From positions 1 to 33,125 of the forward strand of contig QHTK01000022.1 in the NCBI GenBank assembly GCA_003220795.1: 33,125 bases of DNA. Direction: 5' to 3'. The notes under the pieces are model-generated. The model saw only the letters and a program-made list of their open reading frames with translations, was not told where the DNA came from and searched no databases. This DNA is from Gemmatimonadota bacterium (GTDB lineage: Bacteria; Gemmatimonadota; Gemmatimonadetes; Gemmatimonadales; GWC2-71-9). This document shows positions 14,042 through 21,088 of this stretch, piece by piece. Made by a program: the position numbers and the translations under genes. The number at the start of each line of letters is the position of its first letter. Position 1 is the stretch's first letter.

Positions 14042-15169
14042 TCAATGCAGTATCCTCAGCAGCCCCGCGTCCGCGCTCCCCCTGAGGAAGCTCTCGGGGT
14101 CGGTCGCGGGGATCGCGACGCCGGTCTGCTTGCGGCCCCGCCGTGCGCTGGCGGCCATGTACTGCTCGAGCGAGCCGTCCGCCCACTCGCCGGCGTCGTC
14201 CTTCATCTGCAGCACGATCTCCTCCCACGTGCCGACGTAGGTGACGCCGCTTTGCGTGCTCACGCGGTGGATCTCCGCGTGCGCCGCGTGTCCCGAGCGC
14301 GAGCGCATGCCCTGCAGCTCTGTGAGCAGCGTGCCGAACAGCTCGAGCTGGCGCGGATCCCGCACCCGGCCGTCCGGGCCCATCGCCTCGATCTCTGCCA
14401 GCAGCAGATCCTCCGGCGCGGCCTCGCCGGCGAGGTCGTCGAGCCGCCGGTGCCAGGGGACCAGCTCGGGGTCGTCATCGGGGAGCCGGTACACGCTCCG
14501 CTTCAGCTCGATCAGGCGCCAGATCGCGAGGCCGTCGAAATGGTCGTCGGGCTCGGTGCGCTCCAAGTGGAACAGGGCGGCCTCGTATTCGCCCCGGTCG
14601 TACAAGAGGTTGGCGAGGTAAACGCGGGCCTCGCCGTGGTGCGCGTCGAGCTCGAGGGCGCGGCGCAGCCAGTACAGTGCGCCGCCCTCGTCGCTGAGCC
14701 GGTGGGCCGCGTACCCCGCGCATGCCGCCGCTTCCGCCGAGTCGGGATGGGCCGTGAGCGTGAACTCGAAGAACCGCCGCGCGTGATCGAGCAGGCCTTC
14801 ACGGAACAGCGCGCGTCCCACCTGGAGCATCAGGTCGTGGTCGTCCCGAAAGCCGAGGGCGACGATGCGGTCGAAGCACGCCACCGCGGCGGCGCGGTCG
14901 CCGAACTTGAGCAGCACCTCGCCCAGGCCCGCGAGGGCGTCCTCGTGGTCCGGGTCGAGCCCGATCGCCTCCTCGAACGCGTGACGCGCCCACACATACT
15001 CCTCGCGGGCGAGCCGCGCGTACCCCATTCCCACGTGCAGCTCCACCGTGTGGGGGTAGAGTCCGAGGCCTTCTCGCAAGACCTCGATCGCTTCGTCGTA
15101 GTGTCCGTCGGTGTAGAGCTGATGCGCGCGTTCGTCGTAGTCGTCGGAGCTGAGGAACGGTTCCGACAT
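14042..15169 (-). CDS. Tetratricopeptide-repeat protein
   Basis: 375 residues, cytoplasmic. At least five TPR units can be read in the first 200 residues: YDERAHQLYTDGHYDEAIEVLREGLGLYP, ELHVGMGYARLAREEYVWARHAFEEAIGLDPDHEDAL, a unit around LGEVLLKFGDRAAAVACF, FEFTLTAHPDSAEAAA and EYEAALFHLERTEP. The C-terminal 150 residues are acidic and unrecognised (ELFGTLLTELQGMRSRSG, EIVLQMKDDAGEWADGSLEQYMAASARR). GGGAGG lies nine bases before the ATG. It has its own good promoter (see 15198-15226) and is divergent from argJ. TPRs mediate protein contacts; the partner is unknown. Confidence 0.85.
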   Translation of the reverse strand: MSEPFLSSDDYDERAHQLYTDGHYDEAIEVLREGLGLYPHTVELHVGMGYARLAREEYVWARHAFEEAIGLDPDHEDALAGLGEVLLKFGDRAAAVACFDRIVALGFRDDHDLMLQVGRALFREGLLDHARRFFEFTLTAHPDSAEAAACAGYAAHRLSDEGGALYWLRRALELDAHHGEARVYLANLLYDRGEYEAALFHLERTEPDDHFDGLAIWRLIELKRSVYRLPDDDPELVPWHRRLDDLAGEAAPEDLLLAEIEAMGPDGRVRDPRQLELFGTLLTELQGMRSRSGHAAHAEIHRVSTQSGVTYVGTWEEIVLQMKDDAGEWADGSLEQYMAASARRGRKQTGVAIPATDPESFLRGSADAGLLRILH

Positions 15170-15197
15170 CGAACGGGCCTCCCGGGAAGGTTGCGCT

Positions 15198-15226
15198 ATG
15201 ATAAGAAACCGCGAACGGTTTCACAA
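15198..15226 (-). promoter_or_regulatory. Sigma70-type promoter of the TPR gene with a TTCG-loop palindrome in its spacer
   Basis: Minus strand TTGTGA (15221-15226), 17-base spacer, TATCAT (15198-15203), about 29 bases before the ATG. The spacer contains GAAACCG-TTCG-CGGTTTC (15205-15222), a perfect 7-bp inverted repeat that also overlaps the -35. It could be an operator. The -35 overlaps that of the divergent argJ promoter. Confidence 0.6.
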
Positions 15227-15247
15227 GCGACCGGCGCGGGCTATCTT
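15220..15247 (+). promoter_or_regulatory. Candidate argJ promoter, possibly leaderless
   Basis: TTCACA (15220-15225), 16-base spacer, TATCTT (15242-15247), then eight bases to the argJ ATG, with no ribosome-binding site. Its -35 shares bases with the -35 of the minus-strand TPR promoter, so both could not be occupied at once. Confidence 0.45.
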
Positions 15248-15255
15248 GACCGCCG

Positions 15256-16509
15256 ATGACGTCCGCTCCGCCACCCGGCCCCGCACCGCTCGACCCCGTA
15301 TCCGATGGATCGGTGACCTCACCGCGCGGCTTCGCCGCGGCCGCGGTTCACGCCGGGCTCAAGGCGGACGGCGCGCTCGACGTGGCCCTGCTCGTCTCCG
15401 CCACGAGCTGCGCCACGGCCGGCGTGTTCACCCGCAACGCGGTGCGGGCGGCACCGGTGGTGTACGACGCCGAACTGCTCGCCGAGCGGCCGGGCCGCAT
15501 CCGGGCCGTCGCGATGAACGCGCGCATTGCCAACGCCTGCACGGGATCGGAGGGGCTCGCCGCGACCCGCGCCATGGCCCAGGCGGCCGAACAGGCGGCG
15601 GCCCTCCCCCCCCGCACGGCGCTCGTGCTCTCGACCGGCGTCATCGGCGTGTCGTTGCCGGTGCCGCAGATCGCGGACGGGCTGCGCCAGGCCGCCGCCC
15701 GTCTCTCAGTCGCGGGCGGCGTCGCCGCAGCTCAGGCCATCATGACCACCGACACGAGACCGAAGCATTACGCCGTCCGCTTCGAAACGCCCGGCGGCCT
15801 GGTCACGGTGGGAGGGATCGCCAAGGGAGCCGGCATGATCCACCCCGACATGGCCACCCTGCTCGCGGTGCTCACCACTGATGCGGTGGCCGAGCCCGCG
15901 TCGCTCCAGCCCCTGCTCCGTCGGGTCGCCGACCGCAGCTTCAACGCCATCTCGGTGGACGGCGATACCAGCACCAACGATACGGCGCTGCTGCTCGCCA
16001 ACGGAGTGTCCGGCGTGGATCCCGGCCGGGACGGTGCGGTGTGGAAGCTCTTCGAAGAGGCGGTGCAGCAGGTAGCCCGGGTGCTCGCCCTCGCGATCGT
16101 CGGCGATGGCGAAGGGGCCTCCAAGCTGGTCGAGATCCACGTGGTCGGGGCCGCGAGCGAGGCGGCGGCGCGCGAGGTCGGGCGAGCGATCGCCCGCTCC
16201 ACGCTCGTGAAGACGGCGATCTACGGAGCCGATCCCAACTGGGGACGCATTCTCGCTGCCGCGGGCGCGGCCGGCGTCGCCTTGACGCTCGACCGCCTCA
16301 CCCTGCAGGCCGCCGCGGACGGCGAGTGGCTCACGCTCGCGGAGGGCGGGGCGACGGCCCACCCCGATACCGAGCGCGCCCGCGCCATCTTTCGCCACAA
16401 AACCATCCGCCTCCGCATCGACCTTGGGGTCGGTCGCGCGGAGGCGATGGTGTGGACGTGCGACTTGACGCCGGACTACGTCCGGATCAACGCGGATTAC
16501 ACGTCGTAG
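15256..16509 (+). CDS. argJ: Bifunctional glutamate N-acetyltransferase/amino-acid acetyltransferase ArgJ
   Basis: Arginine-biosynthesis enzyme that transfers acetyl from N-acetylornithine to glutamate. The proprotein self-cleaves before a threonine to form alpha and beta chains. In this 417-residue product the cleavage motif is KGAGMIHPDMATLLA, with nucleophile Thr201. Other family blocks are RGFAAAAVHAGLK near the start, LVLSTGVIGVSLP, NAISVDGDTSTNDT, and GADPNWGRILAAAG, and the C-terminus YTCDLTxDYVxINADYTS-like is intact. One deviation is the usual N-SGNAN-ACTG region, which reads MNARIANACTG. Whether it has both activities cannot be told from sequence. The gene stands alone and its stop touches the convergent gene's stop. 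Confidence 0.93.
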   Translation: MTSAPPPGPAPLDPVSDGSVTSPRGFAAAAVHAGLKADGALDVALLVSATSCATAGVFTRNAVRAAPVVYDAELLAERPGRIRAVAMNARIANACTGSEGLAATRAMAQAAEQAAALPPRTALVLSTGVIGVSLPVPQIADGLRQAAARLSVAGGVAAAQAIMTTDTRPKHYAVRFETPGGLVTVGGIAKGAGMIHPDMATLLAVLTTDAVAEPASLQPLLRRVADRSFNAISVDGDTSTNDTALLLANGVSGVDPGRDGAVWKLFEEAVQQVARVLALAIVGDGEGASKLVEIHVVGAASEAAAREVGRAIARSTLVKTAIYGADPNWGRILAAAGAAGVALTLDRLTLQAAADGEWLTLAEGGATAHPDTERARAIFRHKTIRLRIDLGVGRAEAMVWTCDLTPDYVRINADYTS

Positions 16510-16725
16510 TTACGGCTTCATCTTGCTGGTGTCTTTGGCCGCGGGCTTCGCGGTAGGCTTGGCTGCGTGCTTCTTCGATGACGCCTTCTTACTGCCCTTC
16601 TTGGCCGGCTTCGCCTTCGACGAGTCAGCCGCCGGCGTCTGGCCCTGCATCGGCGAGGGCTGTTGCGCGACGACGATCGCCGGGGCGGCGAGCAACGCCA
16701 GCGTGATGAGTGTGCGACGAATCAT
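16510..16725 (-). CDS. Small exported lysine/alanine-rich protein
   Basis: 71 residues. A clear signal peptide (IRRTLITLALLAAPAIVVAQ) with a likely cleavage near AQ-QP leaves about 50 residues that hold 13 lysines, mainly in AK, KP and KK pairs (AKPAKKGSKKASSKKHAAKP). The composition recalls histone H1-like tails and acid-shock-type periplasmic peptides; it may be disordered. GGAGG lies nine bases before the ATG. The stop codon directly abuts the argJ stop on the other strand, with no intergenic base. No known family is assigned; a role in binding anionic envelope polymers is speculation. Confidence 0.75.
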   Translation of the reverse strand: MIRRTLITLALLAAPAIVVAQQPSPMQGQTPAADSSKAKPAKKGSKKASSKKHAAKPTAKPAAKDTSKMKP

Positions 16726-16818
16726 GTGCGTGTACCTCCAGAGGGATCGCGCGAGCCACCCTGGCCCGCTTCACCGGTGAGACCCGCCGGCGCACAGGCG
16801 CGTCACGCACACCGGACG

Positions 16819-16834
16819 GGCGCGACCGCCCGAC
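16819..16834 (-). terminator. Small GC hairpin after the sigma-module genes
   Basis: CGGGCG-CGAC-CGCCCG inverted repeat 29 bases downstream of the stop at 16863 and upstream of the next minus-strand gene. No U-run follows, so it is only a weak terminator candidate. The rest of 16726-16862 holds no coding sequence I can support. Confidence 0.3.
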
Positions 16835-16862
16835 ATGGGAGTTTCAGACTGTAACTTAGGCG

Positions 16863-17531
16863 TCACGGCGGCGGCGGCGAGGCCGCCTCGGGCCGCCGCG
16901 CGCCCGCGACGCTCGCCCGCGCCGGCTTCGGCGGCGCCGGCACGTTCGGCAGCTCGCGGCGCACCACGGCCAGGGCCTCGGCGCGGGAGTGGCCGCGCTG
17001 CAACTCGTGCACCACGGCGGTGGACACGTCCAGCAGACGCTCGCCCCGCAGCCCCTGGTGCGCGGCGTCGATGATGAGGCTGGCGGACGAATCGGGGTCG
17101 AAGCGGTGCGCGGCTAGATCCGCCACCGAGTGCAGCGCGGAACCCCGCGGCTCCTGGGGCATGGCCGCCACGATCCGCTCGACCACGGGCGCCGGGAGGC
17201 CGCGCTTCAAGGCCGCGTAGATCGTGGTCACCTCGGCGGCCGTCGCCGGCGGGGCGTCGCCGGCCCGCACCAGCAGCGCCCGCGCGTCCCGTAGCTGATC
17301 GAGCATCTCCTGCGCCGCCGCCCCGATCCGCGCCGCCGACACGTGCTTCGCTCCGCCCTCGAGCGCCTTCTGCACCAGGGGCTCGGTCGGCAGGCCCTCG
17401 CGGGCGGCCACCTGTACCAGCGAATCGACGGTCGACACCGCCCCCGTGGGCACGCGCGCCTCCAGACGACTGCGCACCGACTGCGCCGCCAGCGGGCTCG
17501 TCACGAGCGTCAGGAGGAGACCGAGTTTCAT
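16863..17531 (-). CDS. Exported helical protein of the ECF sigma/CBM48 module
   Basis: 222 residues with a signal peptide (MKLGLLLTLVTSPLAAQ). The mature part is almost all alpha-helical and seems to contain three diverged copies of a motif: AREGLPTEPLVQKALEGGA, LKRGLPAPVVERIVAAMP, and AHQGLRGERLLDVSTAV, each with GL(P/R) followed by a valine/leucine-rich helix. The C-terminus is Pro/Ala rich (PPKPARASVAGARRPEAASPPPP) and may be disordered. The ATG overlaps the stop of the CBM48 protein (ATGA), so it is produced with the sigma factor and its regulator. I recognise no family. A periplasmic partner or effector of the regulator is a reasonable guess. Confidence 0.75.
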   Translation of the reverse strand: MKLGLLLTLVTSPLAAQSVRSRLEARVPTGAVSTVDSLVQVAAREGLPTEPLVQKALEGGAKHVSAARIGAAAQEMLDQLRDARALLVRAGDAPPATAAEVTTIYAALKRGLPAPVVERIVAAMPQEPRGSALHSVADLAAHRFDPDSSASLIIDAAHQGLRGERLLDVSTAVVHELQRGHSRAEALAVVRRELPNVPAPPKPARASVAGARRPEAASPPPP

Positions 17532-18139
17532 CGCCTGGCGGCGCGGACGATGAGAATCGAGTTCTCGCGTCCGAAGTCGTCTTCCACGAGGCGGTCCGCC
17601 AGGTGATCGGTCACCCAGCGCTCGCCGTCCACGACGAACATGTATTCGTACGTCCCGGTGGGGAGCACCACGGTGGCGCGCCACACGCCGTCGTGATCCC
17701 GGTCCTCCAGCGGAATCGTGCCGGTGCGCCAGTCGTTGAACGAGCCGACCACGTGCACGGTCTGGGCGTCCGGGAAGCGCCCGACGAACTGCGCGATGCC
17801 CTCGTGATCGCCCAGCACTGGCCCGTTCCCCTCGTCGATGGGGACCAGCGTGAGGAGCGCGACGGCTGCAGCGAGTGCCAGACTCCACACGGGCCGGACC
17901 CGCAGGGTGACGGCATGCGGGATGGAGAACCAGCGTACCAGCCGCCGCATCCGCGACGGCGCCGGCCGCCGTAGGGCCGCCATCACCCGCGGCTCGAGGC
18001 CGGCGACGGCGGGAGCCGCCGCGAGCAGCGCGGCCGCGGCTTCCAGCCGCTCCACCACGAGCCGCAGCTCGCGCGGCAGGTCCTCGCGGGCCAACTCGCC
18101 GTCGAGCGCCCGATGGATTCTCGGATCGATCGGATTCAT
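17528..18139 (-). CDS. Anti-sigma-like membrane protein with periplasmic CBM48/AMPK-beta domain
   Basis: 203 residues in three parts. Residues 1-80 are cytoplasmic and helical (PRIHRALDGELAREDLPREL) in the position of an anti-sigma domain, but without the zinc-finger His/Cys ligands. Residues about 83-101 form one membrane helix (SLALAAAVALLTLVP). Residues about 115-200 are an early-set glycogen-binding fold: VHVVGSFNDW with Trp137, YEYMFVVDGERW with Trp175, and RENSILIV with Asn193, matching the carbohydrate-platform tryptophans and Asn of AMPK-beta; the usual lysine is Met167. Genes overlap on both sides (ATGA). The layout suggests sensing of an alpha-glucan-like ligand outside the membrane and control of the sigma factor inside; the function is inference. 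Confidence 0.85.
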   Translation of the reverse strand: MNPIDPRIHRALDGELAREDLPRELRLVVERLEAAAALLAAAPAVAGLEPRVMAALRRPAPSRMRRLVRWFSIPHAVTLRVRPVWSLALAAAVALLTLVPIDEGNGPVLGDHEGIAQFVGRFPDAQTVHVVGSFNDWRTGTIPLEDRDHDGVWRATVVLPTGTYEYMFVVDGERWVTDHLADRLVEDDFGRENSILIVRAARR

Positions 18140-18678
18140 GCGTGGTCCTCCAATACCTGCAACAGCGCTTCTCGCGCCCGATGCACGCGCATCTTGAGCG
18201 TCGGGATGCGCTCGCCGGTCACGTCGGCCATCTCCTGATAACTCAACCCCTCGACGTGTTTCAGCACGAACGCTTCGCGCTGGTCCGGCGCGAGCTGGGC
18301 GAGCGCCCGCGCCACCAGCGCCAACTGCTCCGCCCGCTCGAGGGCGGCTTCGTTATCCGTCACATCGGCCACGGGCGGTGCCTCCTCCAGGGGAACGTCG
18401 GCCACGTCCCGTCGCGCGAGGTAGCTCTTGCACCGGTTCGCTACGATCCGGTACAACCAGGTGCGCAGCCGGGACGGGTCCCGGCAGCTGGCGAGGTGGC
18501 GGTACGCTCGCACGAGACTTTCGGCCACCGCGTCCGCCGCGACGTCGCGGCTCCCCAGCATGCGCGTCGCGAACCGCAGCAGACCGGTTTCGTAGCGGCG
18601 GATCAGGAGACCGAACGCCTCGCGATCGCCGCCAAGCACGCGGGCCACCACCTCCGTGTCGGAGGGGTCCCCCCTCAC
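18136..18678 (-). CDS. ECF-type RNA polymerase sigma factor
   Basis: 180 residues. Region 2 spans about 20-88 (EAFGLLIRRYETGLLRFATRMLG, AESLVRAYRHLASCRDPSRLRTWLYRIVANRCKSYLARR). Region 4 spans about 120-172 (LAQLAPDQREAFVLKHVEGLSYQEMADVTGERIPTLKMRVHRAREAL) with the helix-turn-helix. There is no region 3 and no extra domain, as expected for the extracytoplasmic function group. The start is a GTG at 18678; no strong ribosome-binding site is seen. The stop overlaps the CBM48 protein's start, the classic sigma/anti-sigma arrangement. Target promoters are unknown; autoregulation is usual for such units. Confidence 0.92.
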   Translation of the reverse strand: MRGDPSDTEVVARVLGGDREAFGLLIRRYETGLLRFATRMLGSRDVAADAVAESLVRAYRHLASCRDPSRLRTWLYRIVANRCKSYLARRDVADVPLEEAPPVADVTDNEAALERAEQLALVARALAQLAPDQREAFVLKHVEGLSYQEMADVTGERIPTLKMRVHRAREALLQVLEDHA

Positions 18679-18784
18679 ATCCGTATGACCTGCATGGAGA
18701 TTAGGGCGTCACGCTAGCACGGACGCCGCACGCTGCGCTAGAGCAAGTAGGCGCACCGGATGGACGGGGTGTTTCGGGACGGAA

Positions 18785-18803
18785 CCGCCCGCTCAACGGG
18801 CGG
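18785..18803 (-). terminator. GC hairpin overlapping the DUF255 stop codon
   Basis: CCGCCCG-CTCAA-CGGGCGG, a perfect 7-bp stem covering the stop at 18793-18795 and the last codons. Only a short TTCC follows on the minus strand, so it may weaken read-through into the sigma operon rather than terminate fully. The rest of 18679-18784 has no gene. Confidence 0.4.
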
Positions 18804-20319
18804 CGAGCACGTGCTGCGCGACGAGCAGGTAGCTGGACGCGCGCACTCCCTCGCCGCCCAGCACGCCCGCGAACGCTTCAAGCGTCGCTTCGGCGCGACG
18901 GCGGTAGCGCACGTCGCGCGTCGCCTCGGCGAGCTGCAGCATCACGCGCGCCGCCCAGGCGTTCGCCCCGGGGAGCAGATCGTCGAGCACCGGCTTGGCG
19001 CGATCGCCCAACACCGGCGCCGCGGGGTCCGTCACGACGGTGTCGAAGTAGCCACCGCCGATCGAGTCGGCGAAGTCGCGATCAAGCACGTCGGCCAGAT
19101 CCTGCGCCACGCCGAGATAGCGCGCCCGGCCGTTGTAGCCGTAGGCGGCGAGGCAGGCAGCCGCGAGCTGGACCTGGTCCTGCAGCAAGCCGTGGACGGC
19201 GGCGCCGCCGGCGGTGTGGCGCGCACCGCGCTTGCGCGCGTACGTGAGCCGTAGCAGCCGGTCGAGCGCCCCGAGCGCGCGCCGCGCGACGCCCGAGTCC
19301 CCTACGGCGGGCGCGGCCTCCAGGACCGAGCCGATGACGTAGGCGTCGCGGTCGGCGAAGACCGCACCCTCGGGTCCGTCGCCCAGGTCGCGCGCGAGGC
19401 GCTGCAGCACCAGCCGCGCGGCGTCACGGTAGCGCGGAGTTCCCGTGAGGGCCCAACCCACGGCGAGGTTGCGCACCAGCCCGGCCCGCACCAGGCTCGG
19501 CGGGTCATCGCGCGCGACATCGGCGGTCACCACGTCGCCCGAGTCGACCATGAAGTCGAGCACCGTGCGTGCGGCCTTCAGGTAGCTCGAATCGCCCGAG
19601 CGCCCGTACGTCGCGAGCAGCAGGCTCACTGCCTGCGTGTGCATGAAGCTCCCCAGGGCGGCGTGCGTGCCGGCGACCGCCTGGAACGTGGCGCGCACGG
19701 CCGCCACCTGCGACGCCACCGTCCGCGGCTGCAGCACGCCGCGCGCCCGCGCCGCGTGCGTCAACGCCAGCTGCCGCACCAAAGCCGCCCGCTGCACGAT
19801 GACGCCGCGCTGCTCACGGTAGCTCTTGGCCACCTCCGGCAGGAGCTGCTTCAGGCCCCGTCCGGTGACCGGATCGTCGGCAGGGAAATACGTGCCGCCG
19901 AAGAACGCCGAGCCGTCGGGTGTCAGGAACACGGTGACCGGATAGCCGCGCAGGCCGGCGAGCCACTGGACGGCCGCCTCATAGCGCTGGGCCACGTCGG
20001 GCCGCTCGTCGCGGTCGACGCGGACCGGCACGAAGAGCGAGTCGATCATCGCGCCCAGCGCGAGGTCGCCGTACACCTCCCGGTCCATCACGGCACACCA
20101 GCGACACTCCTCGGCGCCGACGTACAGGAGAATCGGGCGGTCGAGCCGCGCGGCGAGGGCGAATGCCTCGCGCCCCCATGGCTGCCAGCTCACGGGCTGG
20201 CGCGCGGCGCGTGTCAGGTAGTGGGTGGTGGATTGGGCCATGCGGTTGGTGAGCGGCCCGTGCTCGGAGACGCAAGCGCTTGCGGCGAGCGACAGGGTGA
20301 GCCAGGGCAGGGTTCGCAT
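18793..20319 (-). CDS. DUF255/YyaL-type thioredoxin-domain protein, putative lipoprotein
   Basis: 508 residues. The N-terminal half is a DUF255 thioredoxin fold: VSWQPWGREAFALAARLDRPILLYVGAEECRWCAVMDREVYGD with C72-x-x-C75, then RDERPDVAQRYEAAVQWLAGLRGYPVTVFLTPDGSAFFGGTYFP. The rest is an alpha/alpha-barrel region like the YyaL/SPATA20 family. It differs from that family in two ways: it starts with a signal peptide and a possible lipobox (AASAC, Cys16), and it is shorter than the usual 600-700 residues. It is thus likely periplasmic and membrane-anchored. The ATG at 20319 has AAGG 11 bases upstream. The leader holds a terminator-like hairpin. Confidence 0.85.
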   Translation of the reverse strand: MRTLPWLTLSLAASACVSEHGPLTNRMAQSTTHYLTRAARQPVSWQPWGREAFALAARLDRPILLYVGAEECRWCAVMDREVYGDLALGAMIDSLFVPVRVDRDERPDVAQRYEAAVQWLAGLRGYPVTVFLTPDGSAFFGGTYFPADDPVTGRGLKQLLPEVAKSYREQRGVIVQRAALVRQLALTHAARARGVLQPRTVASQVAAVRATFQAVAGTHAALGSFMHTQAVSLLLATYGRSGDSSYLKAARTVLDFMVDSGDVVTADVARDDPPSLVRAGLVRNLAVGWALTGTPRYRDAARLVLQRLARDLGDGPEGAVFADRDAYVIGSVLEAAPAVGDSGVARRALGALDRLLRLTYARKRGARHTAGGAAVHGLLQDQVQLAAACLAAYGYNGRARYLGVAQDLADVLDRDFADSIGGGYFDTVVTDPAAPVLGDRAKPVLDDLLPGANAWAARVMLQLAEATRDVRYRRRAEATLEAFAGVLGGEGVRASSYLLVAQHVLAAR

Positions 20320-20362
20320 GGATGCGGCGCCTTCAACATACCCTGCCGTTCGGCGGCGCGTT

Positions 20363-20454
20363 CCCCCCCCCAAAAAACAGCGACCTGGAAGTGCGCGCCG
20401 GCGAGGTCGGGCGTGCGGTCCCTCCCTCTACGCGTGCGCAGCATTCCAGGTCGC
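20363..20454 (-). terminator. Terminator-like hairpin with U-run and G9 tract in the leader of the DUF255 gene
   Basis: On the minus strand, an 11-bp perfect stem (GCGACCTGGAA at 20444-20454 with TTCCAGGTCGC at 20380-20390) encloses about 53 bases that can extend the stem (TGC-T-GCGC with GCGC-GCA). It is followed by TGTTTTTT and then nine G (20363-20371). It sits 44 bases before the ATG of the DUF255 gene, and no minus-strand gene lies upstream whose end it could mark. Possible roles are a transcription attenuator in a leader RNA or the end of a small RNA. Confidence 0.6.
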
Positions 20455-20470
20455 CGTGCAGTTTGTGCAT

Positions 20471-20488
20471 TTGACGCCGGTTCGTCAA
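20471..20488. promoter_or_regulatory. Inverted repeat TTGACG-N6-CGTCAA
   Basis: Perfect 6-bp arms with a 6-base centre in the gap between the divergent DUF255 and CDGSH genes. The minus-strand TTGACG resembles a -35 box, with a poor CAAACT -10 17 bases further, which would start transcription just before the hairpin at 20363-20454. The repeat may instead be an operator. Confidence 0.35.
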
Positions 20489-20530
20489 TAGGGCGCCGAT
20501 GCAACACCCGCCGGGCGAGTGAGACGTAGT

Positions 20531-20536
20531 TATAGT
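20531..20536 (+). promoter_or_regulatory. Candidate -10 box of the CDGSH gene
   Basis: TATAGT six bases before the ATG at 20543, with no ribosome-binding site in between; points to a leaderless or near-leaderless transcript. No clear -35. Confidence 0.35.
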
Positions 20537-20542
20537 TGGGGT

Positions 20543-20785
20543 ATGCCCGAGGAGACCCGTATCACTCCGAAACCGAACGGGCCGCTCGTCGTGCAAGGCC
20601 CGGTGAAGATCGTCACGCCGGACGGCCGCGAGCTGCCGGTACCCCCCCGGAAGGACGGCCGACCGGCGGAAGTCGTTGTCCTGTGCCGTTGTGGGGGATC
20701 GGCCACGAAACCGTTTTGTGACGGAACTCACAAACGCAATGGCTTCAGCGACACCCCCCAAGCGAGCCCCGCTCCCACGCCTTAA
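20543..20785 (+). CDS. CDGSH iron-sulfur domain protein (mitoNEET-like)
   Basis: 80-residue soluble protein with the complete 2Fe-2S motif CRCGGSATKPFCDGTH: ligands Cys48, Cys50, Cys59 and His63. The N-terminal part (ITPKPNGPLVVQGPVKIVTPDGREL) matches the beta-strands that precede the motif in the short bacterial type. CDGSH proteins bind a redox-active, pH-labile cluster and are tied to iron and redox balance. The ATG at 20543 is chosen because the extra upstream codons would run through a -10-like sequence. It is followed after 67 bases by the DUF5679 gene on the same strand. Confidence 0.92.
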   Translation: MPEETRITPKPNGPLVVQGPVKIVTPDGRELPVPPRKDGRPAEVVVLCRCGGSATKPFCDGTHKRNGFSDTPQASPAPTP

Positions 20786-20852
20786 GTAGGCCGTATTATG
20801 TTGTCACCGTCGTCCTGCCCCCCTGCCCCCTGCCCCCGAATGGAGGAGCGAC

Positions 20853-21029
20853 ATGGCGAAGGCTGGCAAAGCCCCGATGGCCGCCGACGAAGGGTACTGC
20901 GTGAAGTGCAAGGCGAAGCGGAAGATTTCGAACGCCCAGCAGGTTAAGATGGCCAATGGCCGGCCGGCCCTGAAGGGCGTGTGCCCGGTGTGCGGCACGG
21001 GGATGTTCAAAATCCTGCCGCCAAAGTGA
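20853..21029 (+). CDS. Small DUF5679-type zinc-ribbon protein
   Basis: 58 residues: a basic N-terminus (MAKAGKAPMAADEG), then YCVKCKAKRKISNAQQVKMANGRP and GVCPVCGTGMFKILP. The two CxxC pairs (Cys16/Cys19 and Cys44/Cys47) would bind one zinc ion, and the pattern fits DUF5679, a domain also found attached to DNA topoisomerase I tails in some actinobacteria. GGAGGAG lies five bases before the ATG, an excellent site. Likely cytoplasmic and possibly nucleic-acid-binding, which is inference. Followed by a strong hairpin. Confidence 0.85.
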   Translation: MAKAGKAPMAADEGYCVKCKAKRKISNAQQVKMANGRPALKGVCPVCGTGMFKILPPK

Positions 21030-21054
21030 GCCTGACTCGATCCGACAACCTCGG

Positions 21055-21082
21055 GCCCCCGGTCGCGTGAGCGGCCGGGGGC
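21055..21082. terminator. Terminator hairpin with GTGA tetraloop
   Basis: A 12-bp stem (GCCCCCGGTCGC with GCGGCCGGGGGC, one G-T pair) closed by GTGA, a GNRA-type loop, starting 26 bases after the DUF5679 stop. TTCTCGCT follows on the plus strand. It ends seven bases before the convergent stop at 21089, so it may serve both strands. Confidence 0.75.
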
Positions 21083-21088
21083 TTCTCG

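Noticed and set aside
18785..18803. Hairpin as a strong intrinsic terminator
   Set aside because: No U-run follows and it overlaps the stop codon; kept only as a weak terminator.
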